A DNA stretch of 64,000 nucleotides from Galbitalea soli. Lineage in GTDB: Bacteria; Actinomycetota; Actinomycetes; Actinomycetales; Microbacteriaceae. A program made the position numbers and the translations under genes. The stretch's first letter is position 1, and every line of letters starts with the position of its first letter. The notes beneath the pieces are model-generated. The model was not told the DNA's origin. It worked only from the letters and a program-made list of their open reading frames with translations, and did not search any database. The DNA lies in assembly GCF_010686725.1 (NCBI RefSeq), contig NZ_JAAGWZ010000001.1, positions 1,178,001-1,242,000 of the forward strand, written 5' to 3'. Shown here piece by piece: positions 30,343-37,560 of the stretch.

Positions 30343-31148
30343 TGAGATGGCATGCGGTCGTGCTCGCCGCGTTAACACTGGCCCCGATCGCCCTACACAC
30401 GATCGAGACGAGCCGAACGCGCGCATTCCAGATGACCCGCGGGACCGACTGCCGACCTCACGCCGTGGTCCGAGACCGAGACGTCGCATTGGAGATCTCT
30501 GCTCACCGCAAGGTGGGCAAGCAGAACATCCCACGATCATCTGCCCCCAGCATCGTCTCGCCAACACCGATGGCGATCTCGCCCCACCAAAGCACGCTCT
30601 GCTTGCCCAAGCACATTGACGTGCCAGCCGATTGCGCGAATAACCCGAAGAAGCCGCAGGCCCGCACTGTCACCCTGCACGACTTGGCGACCTTCAAACC
30701 CGAGGCGGGCATCGCGGTCAGCGAACCCGGGTGGTGGGCAGCGCTTAACCTGCCCGCCAACTTTTACGCCCTCACCCCCTCCGAGATCGAGAAGGGCACG
30801 CTCCTCAAGAAGCCGGCCGAGGTCCACTTCTATCCGGTCGCTTGGCATTGGAACTACGGCGACGGAACGACCACGACAACCTCGGAACCCGGCGCGAGCT
30901 GGGCCGCCCAAGGTCTCCCCGATCTGACCACCACACCCACCAGTCACCGCTACCGAGCACGCGGCACGATCACCGCCACGCTCACAGTCGATATGGCCGC
31001 CGAATACCGATTCGACAACGGCGACTGGATACCCGTCTCAGGCACCATCGCCGTGCACCCACCACCCATCCGCCTTCGGATCTACAGCGTGCACACCGTG
31101 CTCGTAAACCCCGACTGCCCACCCGACCCGCGAGGACCCGGATGCTGA
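30336..31148 (+). CDS. Array exported protein B6 with PKD-like C-terminal half
   Basis: 270 residues from ATG 30336 (ATG 30342 is also in frame). Signal peptide LMRWHAVVLAALTLAPIALH. The variable region has RDRDVALEISAHRKVGKQN, nearly the same as B7, and a distinctive second part with LCLPKHIDVPADCANNPKK. The constant half has AWHWNYGDGTTTTTSEPGAS and PIRLRIYSVHTVLVNPDC. The tail is CPPDPRGPGC. Confidence 0.84.
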   Translation: MLMRWHAVVLAALTLAPIALHTIETSRTRAFQMTRGTDCRPHAVVRDRDVALEISAHRKVGKQNIPRSSAPSIVSPTPMAISPHQSTLCLPKHIDVPADCANNPKKPQARTVTLHDLATFKPEAGIAVSEPGWWAALNLPANFYALTPSEIEKGTLLKKPAEVHFYPVAWHWNYGDGTTTTTSEPGASWAAQGLPDLTTTPTSHRYRARGTITATLTVDMAAEYRFDNGDWIPVSGTIAVHPPPIRLRIYSVHTVLVNPDCPPDPRGPGC

Positions 31149-31759
31149 ACCGATCCAACACGACTGCGGCCGCCTTGCTGTTCGCGGTCGCACTGCTTTT
31201 GCAAGGATGCACCGACGCACCACCCCGACCCCTGCACCTGACACCCGCGCCAACGCACAGCAACCCACCCGCGACGAACACGGCCGAGCCGCCTCTGCCC
31301 CGCCAGATCCCCGTCTCGATTGTGAGCACCGATGCTGAAGTGTTTGCGGCTGCTACTGCTGCTTACTCGGGATATATCAGGCTGGACGAGGAACTCCTGA
31401 AAGACCGCAATCTACCCCCGGAAGCAATGCTGCGGTGGACGACTCCCGATTTTGGTGCAAGTGAAATGCGAGAGCTCAGGAGAAGTCGAGCTGCCGGCGG
31501 ACACTTGGTCGGCAAACTGTTCGTGTCGGGGTTCTACCTGCTCTCTCGACAAAACGCGGGCGGGAAGGTTCGAGCCTTACTGTTCGCGTGCGCGGACGCC
31601 TCCCAGTCGCGGTTTCTTGACTCGAATGGACGAAATGCACGCGATCCCAAATCCGCCCTCCGAGTTGCTGTCGAGGTGGACCTTCGACAAATGGCCGCGG
31701 GCACCTCGCCCCTCGTGGTGAACGGCGTGGACGGTGTGGCCCGGGTGGGGAAGTGTTGA
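31142..31759 (+). CDS. Array lipoprotein A7
   Basis: 205 residues. Lipobox LLLQGC (Cys 23), the A3 type of signal peptide. Variable domain of the A5/A6 type (RLDEELLKDRNLPPEAMLRW, TTPDFGASEMRELRRSRAAG, LDSNGRNARDPKSALRVAVE), ending VARVGKC. So an A3-type N-terminus is joined to an A5-type C-terminus, direct evidence of reassortment between constant and variable blocks. Confidence 0.84.
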   Translation: MLNRSNTTAAALLFAVALLLQGCTDAPPRPLHLTPAPTHSNPPATNTAEPPLPRQIPVSIVSTDAEVFAAATAAYSGYIRLDEELLKDRNLPPEAMLRWTTPDFGASEMRELRRSRAAGGHLVGKLFVSGFYLLSRQNAGGKVRALLFACADASQSRFLDSNGRNARDPKSALRVAVEVDLRQMAAGTSPLVVNGVDGVARVGKC

Positions 31760-32559
31760 AAAGGTGGCGCTCAGCCGCGCTGGCGGTGATCACGGTCTTG
31801 CCCATCGCAGCTCATCCAGTAGTTGCGGGCGAAGGCTGTGGAACGAATTGGTCTGACGGGGCAGAGTGCGCACCGAAGGCCGTGGCCCGAGACCGAGACG
31901 TCGCGCTGGAGATCTCTGTTCATCGCAAGGTGGGCAAACAGACCATCCCACGATCCATTGCCCCCAGCATCGTGAGTGCCACGCCGAAGGCGAAGTCTAC
32001 ATACGGTGGAAATCGGTGCATGCCCGTCTACCTCCACGGATACACCGGTCCACTGAAGTGCCCCGCCCCCACGAAGACGCCGCAGGCCCACACGGTCACC
32101 CTGCACGACTTGGCGACCTTCAAACCCGAGGCCGGCATCGCGATGTCCGAACCCGGGTGGTGGGCTGCCCTCAACCTGCCCGCCAACTTTTACGCCCTCA
32201 CCCCCTCCGAAATCGAGAAGGGCACGCTTCTCAAGAAACCCGCCGAGGTCCACTTTTATCCGGTCGCCTGGCATTGGGACTACGGCGACGGCACAATCAC
32301 TACCACCTCCGCCCCCGGCGCGAGCTGGGCCGCCCAAGGTCTCCCCGATCTGACCACCACACCCACCAGCCACCGCTACCAACACCGCGGAACCGTCACC
32401 GCCACGCTGACCGTCGACATGGCCGCCGAATACCGATTCGACAACGGCGACTGGATACCCGTCTCAGGCACCATCGCCGTGCATCCCTCGCCGATTCACC
32501 TCCGGATCTACAGCGTGCACACCGTGCTCGTGAACCCCGATGGCGGGAGCTCCGGCTAG
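31753..32559 (+). CDS. Array exported protein B7, last of the array
   Basis: 268 residues from GTG 31753. Signal peptide LKRWRSAALAVITVLPIAAH. The variable region has GCGTNWSDGAECAPKAVARD and RDVALEISVHRKVGKQT. The constant half is normal up to VHTVLVNPD, then GGSSG and stop replace the usual CPPDPRGTGC tail. That tail also encodes the ribosome site for the next A gene in the other units; here there is no next A gene. The last four bases CTAG are shared as stop codons with the convergent SHOCT gene. Confidence 0.84.
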   Translation: MLKRWRSAALAVITVLPIAAHPVVAGEGCGTNWSDGAECAPKAVARDRDVALEISVHRKVGKQTIPRSIAPSIVSATPKAKSTYGGNRCMPVYLHGYTGPLKCPAPTKTPQAHTVTLHDLATFKPEAGIAMSEPGWWAALNLPANFYALTPSEIEKGTLLKKPAEVHFYPVAWHWDYGDGTITTTSAPGASWAAQGLPDLTTTPTSHRYQHRGTVTATLTVDMAAEYRFDNGDWIPVSGTIAVHPSPIHLRIYSVHTVLVNPDGGSSG

Positions 32560-32825
32560 CGGGATCCCGAGCGGTCGAGGGCATCGACGCGCTCGCGGTA
32601 CTCCTCAGTGGAGAGCTCGCCCGCGGCGTAGCGGCGGTCAAGGACTCCCCGCGGGGAGTCAGGGGCCGGCACCGCGGGAGGCGGGGGAACAGGGCGGACC
32701 GGTGAACCCAGACCGAATCCGCGCGCGAGAACGACCACCAGCGCCACCGCCCCGAAAACGAGCAGCGCCAATGCGCTGAGTGCCCAACCGGCACCCCAGC
32801 CCATACCGTAGTTGCCCCACATCAT
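32556..32825 (-). CDS. Small membrane protein with SHOCT domain
   Basis: 89 residues. A Trp/Gly/Met-rich N-terminus (MMWGNYGMGWGAGW) precedes one membrane helix at about 15-37, a Pro-rich linker, and a C-terminal SHOCT motif (VLDRRYAAGELSTEEYRERV). SHOCT tails are short oligomerisation motifs often found on small membrane proteins. It converges on B7, sharing CTAG. There is no evident link to the array. Confidence 0.88.
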   Translation of the reverse strand: MMWGNYGMGWGAGWALSALALLVFGAVALVVVLARGFGLGSPVRPVPPPPAVPAPDSPRGVLDRRYAAGELSTEEYRERVDALDRSGSR

Positions 32826-33005
32826 GGCGCGTCCTCAACAATCCGGGCGCCACCCGCGGCGCCTCGACAATCGAGAATACGAACGCGAGAAAGACCCGAT
32901 AAGGGCCTTAAGACCCGCGAGCCTGGTCATCCGGGCCCCCCGAAAACGGGATTCCCGCGCAGCGGCCCCGCGCGTAACGTGGGAGCCGGATGGGGGTCCA
33001 GGGGG

Positions 33006-33212
33006 ATGTTCGAAACACTCATGGTGATCGCAGCAGTGGTCATGTTCTTCGCGGTCTGCGCGTTCGGCAACTGGTACACGGCCCGAGAGGATGCCCGGCG
33101 CCAGTTCATCAGCGACGACGGCCTGCAGATCGGCTGGATCCCGTCGAAACGCGACCGCGCAATCCTGCGCCGCACCGAGCGCGAGATGCGCGCCGCCGTC
33201 CCCAGCAAATAG
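33006..33212 (+). CDS. Small single-pass membrane protein
   Basis: 68 residues from ATG 33006, which follows a G-rich stretch; ATG 32979 in frame upstream is weaker. One N-terminal helix (MFETLMVIAAVVMFFAVCAF), then a charged cytoplasmic tail with AREDARRQFISDDGLQIGW and RTEREMRAAV. Not recognised. The downstream 307 bp hold no gene. Confidence 0.6.
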   Translation: MFETLMVIAAVVMFFAVCAFGNWYTAREDARRQFISDDGLQIGWIPSKRDRAILRRTEREMRAAVPSK

Positions 33213-33519
33213 CCGCACCCACGGGCGACAGCCACTCGGGCACGCTCCCCTCGCGCCGCGTGCGCATCGCGCGCGGTTCACAATGCAGGATGTCGACGCG
33301 CTCGTCGCGCGGCGGCCGCCTCGCAGCCGCGAAATAGCTGCGCGCGGCGCGAGCTAGAGCGCGAGATCAAGCCCGAGTAGTCGGGAGCTCCTGCAATGTG
33401 AACCGGGAGTGGAACCGGGAGGCGCGGGTTGGGATACGTGAACCGGGAGTGGACCCGAGAGACGCGGGCTGGAATACGTGAACCGGGAGTGGACCCGGGA
33501 GAGCGGAGCCGCGCGGGTG
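33213..33519. other. Gene-free stretch with a small hairpin and a short tandem repeat
   Basis: 307 bp between the small membrane gene and the end of the anti-sigma-like gene. It contains a 5-bp hairpin CCCGA-GTAG-TCGGG at 33372-33385 and the 40-bp repeats described separately. No convincing coding frame was seen. Confidence 0.5.
33398..33511 (+). repeat. 40-bp tandem repeat, about 2.9 copies
   Basis: Copies start at 33398, 33438 and 33478, each with GTGAACCGGGAGTGGA at its start and ending GGGATAC or GGAATAC. The first two are full 40-bp units with a few substitutions; the third decays after about 30 bases. It is non-coding and lies just downstream of the anti-sigma-like gene. It may be a length-variable locus. 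Confidence 0.8.
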
Positions 33520-34314
33520 CTAGTCAGACCCGGTGGAGGTGGCCGTCGCGGTCGGGGTCGCCGACGGCGTGACGGCGGTGGTCGACGCGCCCGACGAGGT
33601 CGACTTGCCCGACTTGCCGGGCGACGCGGGCTTGCCCGTGGTCGTCGGCTTCCCCGTGGTGGTCGGCTTCCCCGTGGTGGTCGGCTTCCCCGTCGTCGCG
33701 GGCTTACCGGTCGTCGCCGGCTTGCCCGTCGTGGCGGGCTTGCCCGTCGTCGCCGGCTTGCCCGTGGCTCCGCGCCCGGAGTCCTTGCCCGGCGCACCCG
33801 TGCTCGCGCCGGTGGGTGTGTCCGTGGGTGTGTCAGTGGCCGTGTCAGTGGGCGTGCCCGTCGCGGCGCCCCCGATGCCGGACGCACCCGCACCCGTGCC
33901 GTCGCCCGCGGCACCCGTCGGTGACGAACTCGGCGTCGTGCCGGCCGTGCCGGTGCCGTTCAGGTGAATCGTCGAGTGGGCCGGCGATCCCGGCCCGGTC
34001 GCGACGGCGGGGGCGAACCCCGGAAGCACCGCGGCGATCGCCTGCTGGGCCGCGTGACGAAACTCGGGGCTGGCCGCGGCGGCCGCCGTCGCGCCGAAGC
34101 CGACCGTCGCACCCACGATGAGCACCACGACGCCGAACTGACGACCGCTTCGGCGGCGGCGCTCCGGGCGCAGGAGGAGGCGCGCGACATCGAGCGATGG
34201 CGTCGGCACCTCGCGCGGCGTCATCGACGAGAGATCGGTGAGGAAGTGCCGCAACTCCTCATCGTGTGACAGCTCGGACTCGCGAAGGATCCGGTCCACG
34301 GGCGACATCGTCAT
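33520..34314 (-). CDS. Membrane anti-sigma-like protein with Thr-Gly-Lys-Pro repeat tail
   Basis: 264 residues. A cytoplasmic N-terminus (about 1-57, LSHDEELRHFLTDLSSM and DVARLLLRPERRRRSG) precedes one membrane helix at about 60-83. Outside lies a long region very rich in Thr, Pro, Gly, Ala and Ser. The end holds about eight repeats of ATTGKP/TTTGKP (GKPATTGKPATTGKP and so on), probably a cell-wall-spanning tail. The gene overlaps the upstream ECF sigma gene by ATGA, which is why I read it as its membrane regulator. The N-terminus does not show a clear zinc anti-sigma motif, so this role is inferred from position. Confidence 0.72.
   Translation of the reverse strand: MTMSPVDRILRESELSHDEELRHFLTDLSSMTPREVPTPSLDVARLLLRPERRRRSGRQFGVVVLIVGATVGFGATAAAAASPEFRHAAQQAIAAVLPGFAPAVATGPGSPAHSTIHLNGTGTAGTTPSSSPTGAAGDGTGAGASGIGGAATGTPTDTATDTPTDTPTGASTGAPGKDSGRGATGKPATTGKPATTGKPATTGKPATTGKPTTTGKPTTTGKPTTTGKPASPGKSGKSTSSGASTTAVTPSATPTATATSTGSD
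33625..33771 (-). repeat. 18-bp coding repeat (ATTGKP units)
   Basis: About eight in-frame 18-bp units encoding (A/T)TTGKP inside the anti-sigma-like gene. Copies grade from ATTGKP to TTTGKP along the array, suggesting stepwise duplication. The copy number is likely variable between strains. Confidence 0.85.
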
Positions 34315-34823
34315 AGCTCTCCTCCTCCGCTCGCCGCGACTGAGACGCGCAGCGCGTCGAGCGCGCGACGTTGAAGTTGCTTGATGGCGCCGTGCGACTT
34401 GCCGAGCATCCGTGCCGTCTCGTCGATGCTGAGCTCGCCGAAGATGCGGAGCGAGAGCACGTCGCGGTAGTCGGGCGGCAGGGCCAGCAGCCGCGCGCGC
34501 ACGTCGGAGAGGCGCGTCGACACGATGTCTTCGGGTGAGGGTGCGGTGCGGTCATCCAATTCCGGGTCGAACTCGGAGAGCCGCGGGTTGGTCGAACGTC
34601 GGCGATGGTGGTCGACCGCGCGGGCGTGGGCGATGCTGAAAATGAGCGAGCGGATGCCCGCGGAGCCGCCGTCGGACCCCTCGAGGGAGCGGTAGAGGGC
34701 CAGGAAGACGTCCTGTGTGACGGCCTCGGGGTCGTCCACCCCCTGCGAACGGAGGTAACCGAGCACCGAGCGGGAGTGCTCCTGATAGGCAGACGTGAAG
34801 ATGCTGGCTGTCGCTATCGCCAC
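34311..34823 (-). CDS. ECF-type RNA polymerase sigma factor
   Basis: 170 residues. Region 2 (about 8-75) contains YLRSQGVDDPEAVTQDVFLA and SLIFSIAHARAVDHHRRR. Region 4 (about 105-160) has LLALPPDYRDVLSLRIFGEL and the helix-turn-helix SIDETARMLGKSHGAIKQLQ. The ATGA overlap with the downstream membrane protein is typical of a sigma/anti-sigma pair. The divergent prepilin-like operon begins 222 bp away and is a possible target; nothing in the sequence proves this. Confidence 0.92.
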   Translation of the reverse strand: MAIATASIFTSAYQEHSRSVLGYLRSQGVDDPEAVTQDVFLALYRSLEGSDGGSAGIRSLIFSIAHARAVDHHRRRSTNPRLSEFDPELDDRTAPSPEDIVSTRLSDVRARLLALPPDYRDVLSLRIFGELSIDETARMLGKSHGAIKQLQRRALDALRVSVAASGGGEL

Positions 34824-34964
34824 CGCATCCCCCGATCCGTCGCCCGCTGGTCATCGGGCGAAAATCCGAACGGATGCGCCCCACAACCACCTCCTCTATG
34901 CTCTCGCACAAGGCACCACGACGACTTGCCCCCGAACTGGGGCCGCGAATCCGGCCGATTGCGC

Positions 34965-34996
34965 GTAACCCCGTAACCCCGACTGCGATTACGGGG
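34965..34996 (+). promoter_or_regulatory. Direct and inverted repeats upstream of the prepilin operon
   Basis: GTAACCCC occurs twice in tandem (34965-34972 and 34973-34980). CCCCGTAA (34969-34976) pairs with TTACGGGG (34989-34996) across 12 bases. The element lies about 50 bp before the first prepilin ATG and about 140 bp before the divergent sigma gene. It could be an operator, a leader hairpin or part of an ECF promoter. Confidence 0.4.
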
Positions 34997-35045
34997 GTGT
35001 ACATGTATGTCTGTTAGCACCCAAATCCCGTGGGGGTGAATCACA

Positions 35046-35462
35046 ATGTGGCTGCCTCGTCGACTGCGCACCGCATTGACGCGCGCCCTCGATGACCGCG
35101 GCTTCACGCTCGTCGAGTCCATCGTCGCGATGTTCCTCCTCCTTCTCCTGGCCGTCTCGCTGCTGCCGGTGCTGATCCAGGGCTTGCGACAGTCGTCGTC
35201 CAACGCGGCGCTCGTGAGCGCCACATCGCTCGCCTCGCAGTCGATCGAGGATGCCCGCGCCCAGAAGAGCTGCGCCGCACTCCCGGCCACCAACACCACC
35301 ACCACGGCGGGTACGGGCACCCAGCTCCAGACGGTGCGCACCGTCGGCTCCTGCCCCGCGAGCTACCCGGGAACGATCGCCGTCACCGTGACCGTCACCC
35401 GACTCGACACCAACGTGACCGAGGTGTCCGCGAACACGCTCGTCTACCTGACGGGACCCTGA
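35046..35462 (+). CDS. Prepilin-type protein 1 (PilV-like)
   Basis: 138 residues. A class III prepilin leader is seen: basic MWLPRRLRTALTRALDDRG followed by the cleavage/methylation motif FTLVESIVAMFLLLLLAVSL with Glu at +5. The exposed part is small, with two Cys (SCAAL and SCPAS) and Thr-rich loops. It is the first gene of three and likely a minor pilin or pseudopilin assembled on the outer membrane face. No pilus ATPase or peptidase is in the window. Confidence 0.85.
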   Translation: MWLPRRLRTALTRALDDRGFTLVESIVAMFLLLLLAVSLLPVLIQGLRQSSSNAALVSATSLASQSIEDARAQKSCAALPATNTTTTAGTGTQLQTVRTVGSCPASYPGTIAVTVTVTRLDTNVTEVSANTLVYLTGP

Positions 35463-35464
35463 GC

Positions 35465-36040
35465 ATGAACATCTTCCGACGCCAGCCCGGCGGCGACCGC
35501 GGCTTCACCCTGATCGAGCTGCTCGTCGCGACGGCACTGATGCTGATCATCCTGCCCCTCATCGGCGGCCTCGTCGTGACGCTCACCCGCACCTCGAGCA
35601 CGGTCACCGCGCTGCAGTCCACCACCGGCGCGGCCCAGCTGGTGCTCAAGTCGGTGCAGACGGGCATTCGCAACTCCTCCGACTTCCGGCTGACCAACCC
35701 CACCGGCAACGACCAGCTTCTCGTGGGCCGCACCGCGCAGAACGGGCCCACGATCACCTGGGTGTGCACGGCGTGGTACTACTCGGCAACCGACAACTCC
35801 TTGCGATACACGGTCTCGCCGACCGCGATCTCGGTGGCCCCTACGGCGACCGAGCTGCAGGGGTGGACTCTCCTCGACTCCGTCGTGAGCCCGGCGAGCG
35901 GCACCGGCATCTTCTCCATCACCGGCGGGAAGCTCAACCTCGCCTTCACCAGTTCGCCGGGCGGCAGCCACCCGCCGCAGATGATCAACACCTCGGTCTA
36001 CAACCGAGCCGGAAGCACCGGGAGCCCGCAGTGTTATTGA
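35465..36040 (+). CDS. Prepilin-type protein 2 (PilW-like)
   Basis: 191 residues. It starts 2 bp after gene 1. The leader MNIFRRQPGGDRG precedes the motif FTLIELLVATALMLIILPLI with Glu at +5. The C-terminal domain has single Cys at WVCTAW and in the final QCY. It overlaps the next gene by 10 bp (GTGTTATTGA), so the three are translated together. Confidence 0.85.
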   Translation: MNIFRRQPGGDRGFTLIELLVATALMLIILPLIGGLVVTLTRTSSTVTALQSTTGAAQLVLKSVQTGIRNSSDFRLTNPTGNDQLLVGRTAQNGPTITWVCTAWYYSATDNSLRYTVSPTAISVAPTATELQGWTLLDSVVSPASGTGIFSITGGKLNLAFTSSPGGSHPPQMINTSVYNRAGSTGSPQCY

Positions 36041-37449
36041 GAATCAGGCGTCACCTCGACCGCAGCGATGATCGTGGCGCGGCGCTCGTCGGCGTGATCG
36101 CCGTCATGGCCGTCGGCCTCATCGTCTGCGCCCTCGTGCTCTCGTCGGTGGTCGCGGGCTTCTCGTTCAGCCGCACGACGCGCGCGAGCATCCAGTCGCA
36201 GGCCGCCGCCGATGCCGGCGTGGCCGCCGCTCGCGTGGGCCTCTTCACCTTCGGCAACTGTGTGCTGCAGCCGACCCCCGGTGTGTACGCCTCGAGCGGG
36301 ACGCCCAATTATTCGGCGGTCATCCAGGTGCTCTCCGGCGGGGCCTGGGTGAACGGATGCCCGGCGGTGGCCAACATGACGCCTCAGGTGCGCATCCTCT
36401 CCACCGGCACCGCACCCGGCCCGAGCGGCAACGGGACGACCGCGAAGGTCGAGGCGATCTACAACTACCTCTGGCCGGGCGTCACGCCCAGCGGTGTCGC
36501 GGTCTACCTCTATGCGGGCGGTATCGTGCAGGCCAACTCCTCGATGGACATGTCGGAGAGCCCCGGCGCCGGACTCGTCGTGAAGAAGGGCAACCTGGTC
36601 TGCGGCAAGAACAACACCGTGATCAACGGCGACATCGTCGTCGACGGCAACCTCGACCTCGGCAGCAACAGCTGTGCCATCAACGGCAACGCGTGGGTCT
36701 CCGGTGCGGTGACCCTCGGGTCGAAGGGCAACGTGAGCGAGAACCTCTCCTCGTCGAGCGTCACGCCGAACCCTCCGGGCAAGCAGGTCGGTGGCACCTA
36801 CACGCAGAGCGGCGTGCTGCCGAGCACGCCGAACTGGGTCGACATTCCCTACACGCCCTCCGACTGGGTGGACTCGCTGGGGACGCCGTACGAGGTCAAG
36901 ACGCTCAGCGGGTCGAGCTGCACGCAGTACGGCGGGTCGACCGGAGGCACGATCCCCGGCAACCCCATCATCATCAACGCTCTCGCGTGCACCAACGGAA
37001 TCCAGGTCACCAACAACACCACCTTCAAGCTCACCAGCGACGTCGTGTTCTTCGCCCCCATGTTCAGCTGGGGCTCCATCAACCAGCTCAACTTCGCCTC
37101 CGCCGACGGCGCCGGTCACCACGTCTGGTTCGTCACCCCCGACAACACGGCCGACGGCAAGCCGACCTGCGCATCCGGCGAGGGCGACTTCGCGGTCAAC
37201 AACAGCTTCCAGATCCAGGCGCCCATCGACGCCATGCTCTACACGCCGTGCTCCTTCAGCGGCAAGAACGGGTACACCTGGCGCGGCCAGCTGTACGCCG
37301 GCGGCTACAGCGACCTGGAGAACAACCCCACCTACAGCTTCACCTCGGTGGGCATCGCGGGATACGACCTGACGGCCGGGCAGAAGAGCACCACGATTCT
37401 GACGCCCCAGATCGGCACGGTGATCTCCAACCGCAACGTCGCCGGGTAG
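36031..37449 (+). CDS. PilX-like exported protein with N-terminal pilin-type helix
   Basis: 472 residues from GTG 36031. A basic start (LLRIRRHLDRSDDRG) leads to the helix AALVGVIAVMAVGLIVCALV, which lacks the +5 Glu, as PilX proteins often do. The long exposed region has DIVVDGNLDLGSNSC and NGNAWVSGAVTLGSKGNVSE, short beta-solenoid-like repeats, several Cys, and Asn/Thr-rich stretches. It could be a tip adhesin carried by the two smaller pilins (inference). Its end leaves a 111-bp GC-rich gap before the convergent helicase. Confidence 0.8.
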   Translation: MLLRIRRHLDRSDDRGAALVGVIAVMAVGLIVCALVLSSVVAGFSFSRTTRASIQSQAAADAGVAAARVGLFTFGNCVLQPTPGVYASSGTPNYSAVIQVLSGGAWVNGCPAVANMTPQVRILSTGTAPGPSGNGTTAKVEAIYNYLWPGVTPSGVAVYLYAGGIVQANSSMDMSESPGAGLVVKKGNLVCGKNNTVINGDIVVDGNLDLGSNSCAINGNAWVSGAVTLGSKGNVSENLSSSSVTPNPPGKQVGGTYTQSGVLPSTPNWVDIPYTPSDWVDSLGTPYEVKTLSGSSCTQYGGSTGGTIPGNPIIINALACTNGIQVTNNTTFKLTSDVVFFAPMFSWGSINQLNFASADGAGHHVWFVTPDNTADGKPTCASGEGDFAVNNSFQIQAPIDAMLYTPCSFSGKNGYTWRGQLYAGGYSDLENNPTYSFTSVGIAGYDLTAGQKSTTILTPQIGTVISNRNVAG

Positions 37450-37560
37450 CGGGCGCTCCAGCGGGCGCGGGCACCGGCGCGGGCGGGCGGGCGCGCGCGG
37501 TGGCTCACGCGGGCCGAGGGGCGCGCGCGGTGGTCGGTGTGCCGCGCGGGCGCAGGAGCG

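Larger units (their letters stand above)
23028..32559 (+). repeat. Tandem array of seven A/B lipoprotein-exported protein gene pairs
   Basis: Fourteen genes of two families alternate A1-B1 to A7-B7 on one strand without any intergenic base. A-to-B junctions overlap as GTGCTAG, TTGTTAG, GTGCTAG, TTGCTAG, GTGTTGA, ATGTTGA and GTGTTGA; B-to-A junctions all as ATGCTGA. The unit length is about 1.42 kb, except unit 3, where B is internally deleted. The constant blocks are the last half of B plus the first 60-70 residues of the next A. The variable blocks are the last two thirds of A plus the first 80-110 residues of B. The array appears lower in GC than the flanking core. Confidence 0.95.

Noticed and set aside
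33398-33511. Possible CRISPR array
   Set aside because: The 40-bp units are contiguous with no spacers and no cas genes are present.
8521-36330. GGATGACC/GGTCATCC octamer as a genome-wide signal
   Set aside because: It recurs at several places by eye, but no count or background could be computed, and many copies are in coding sequence.
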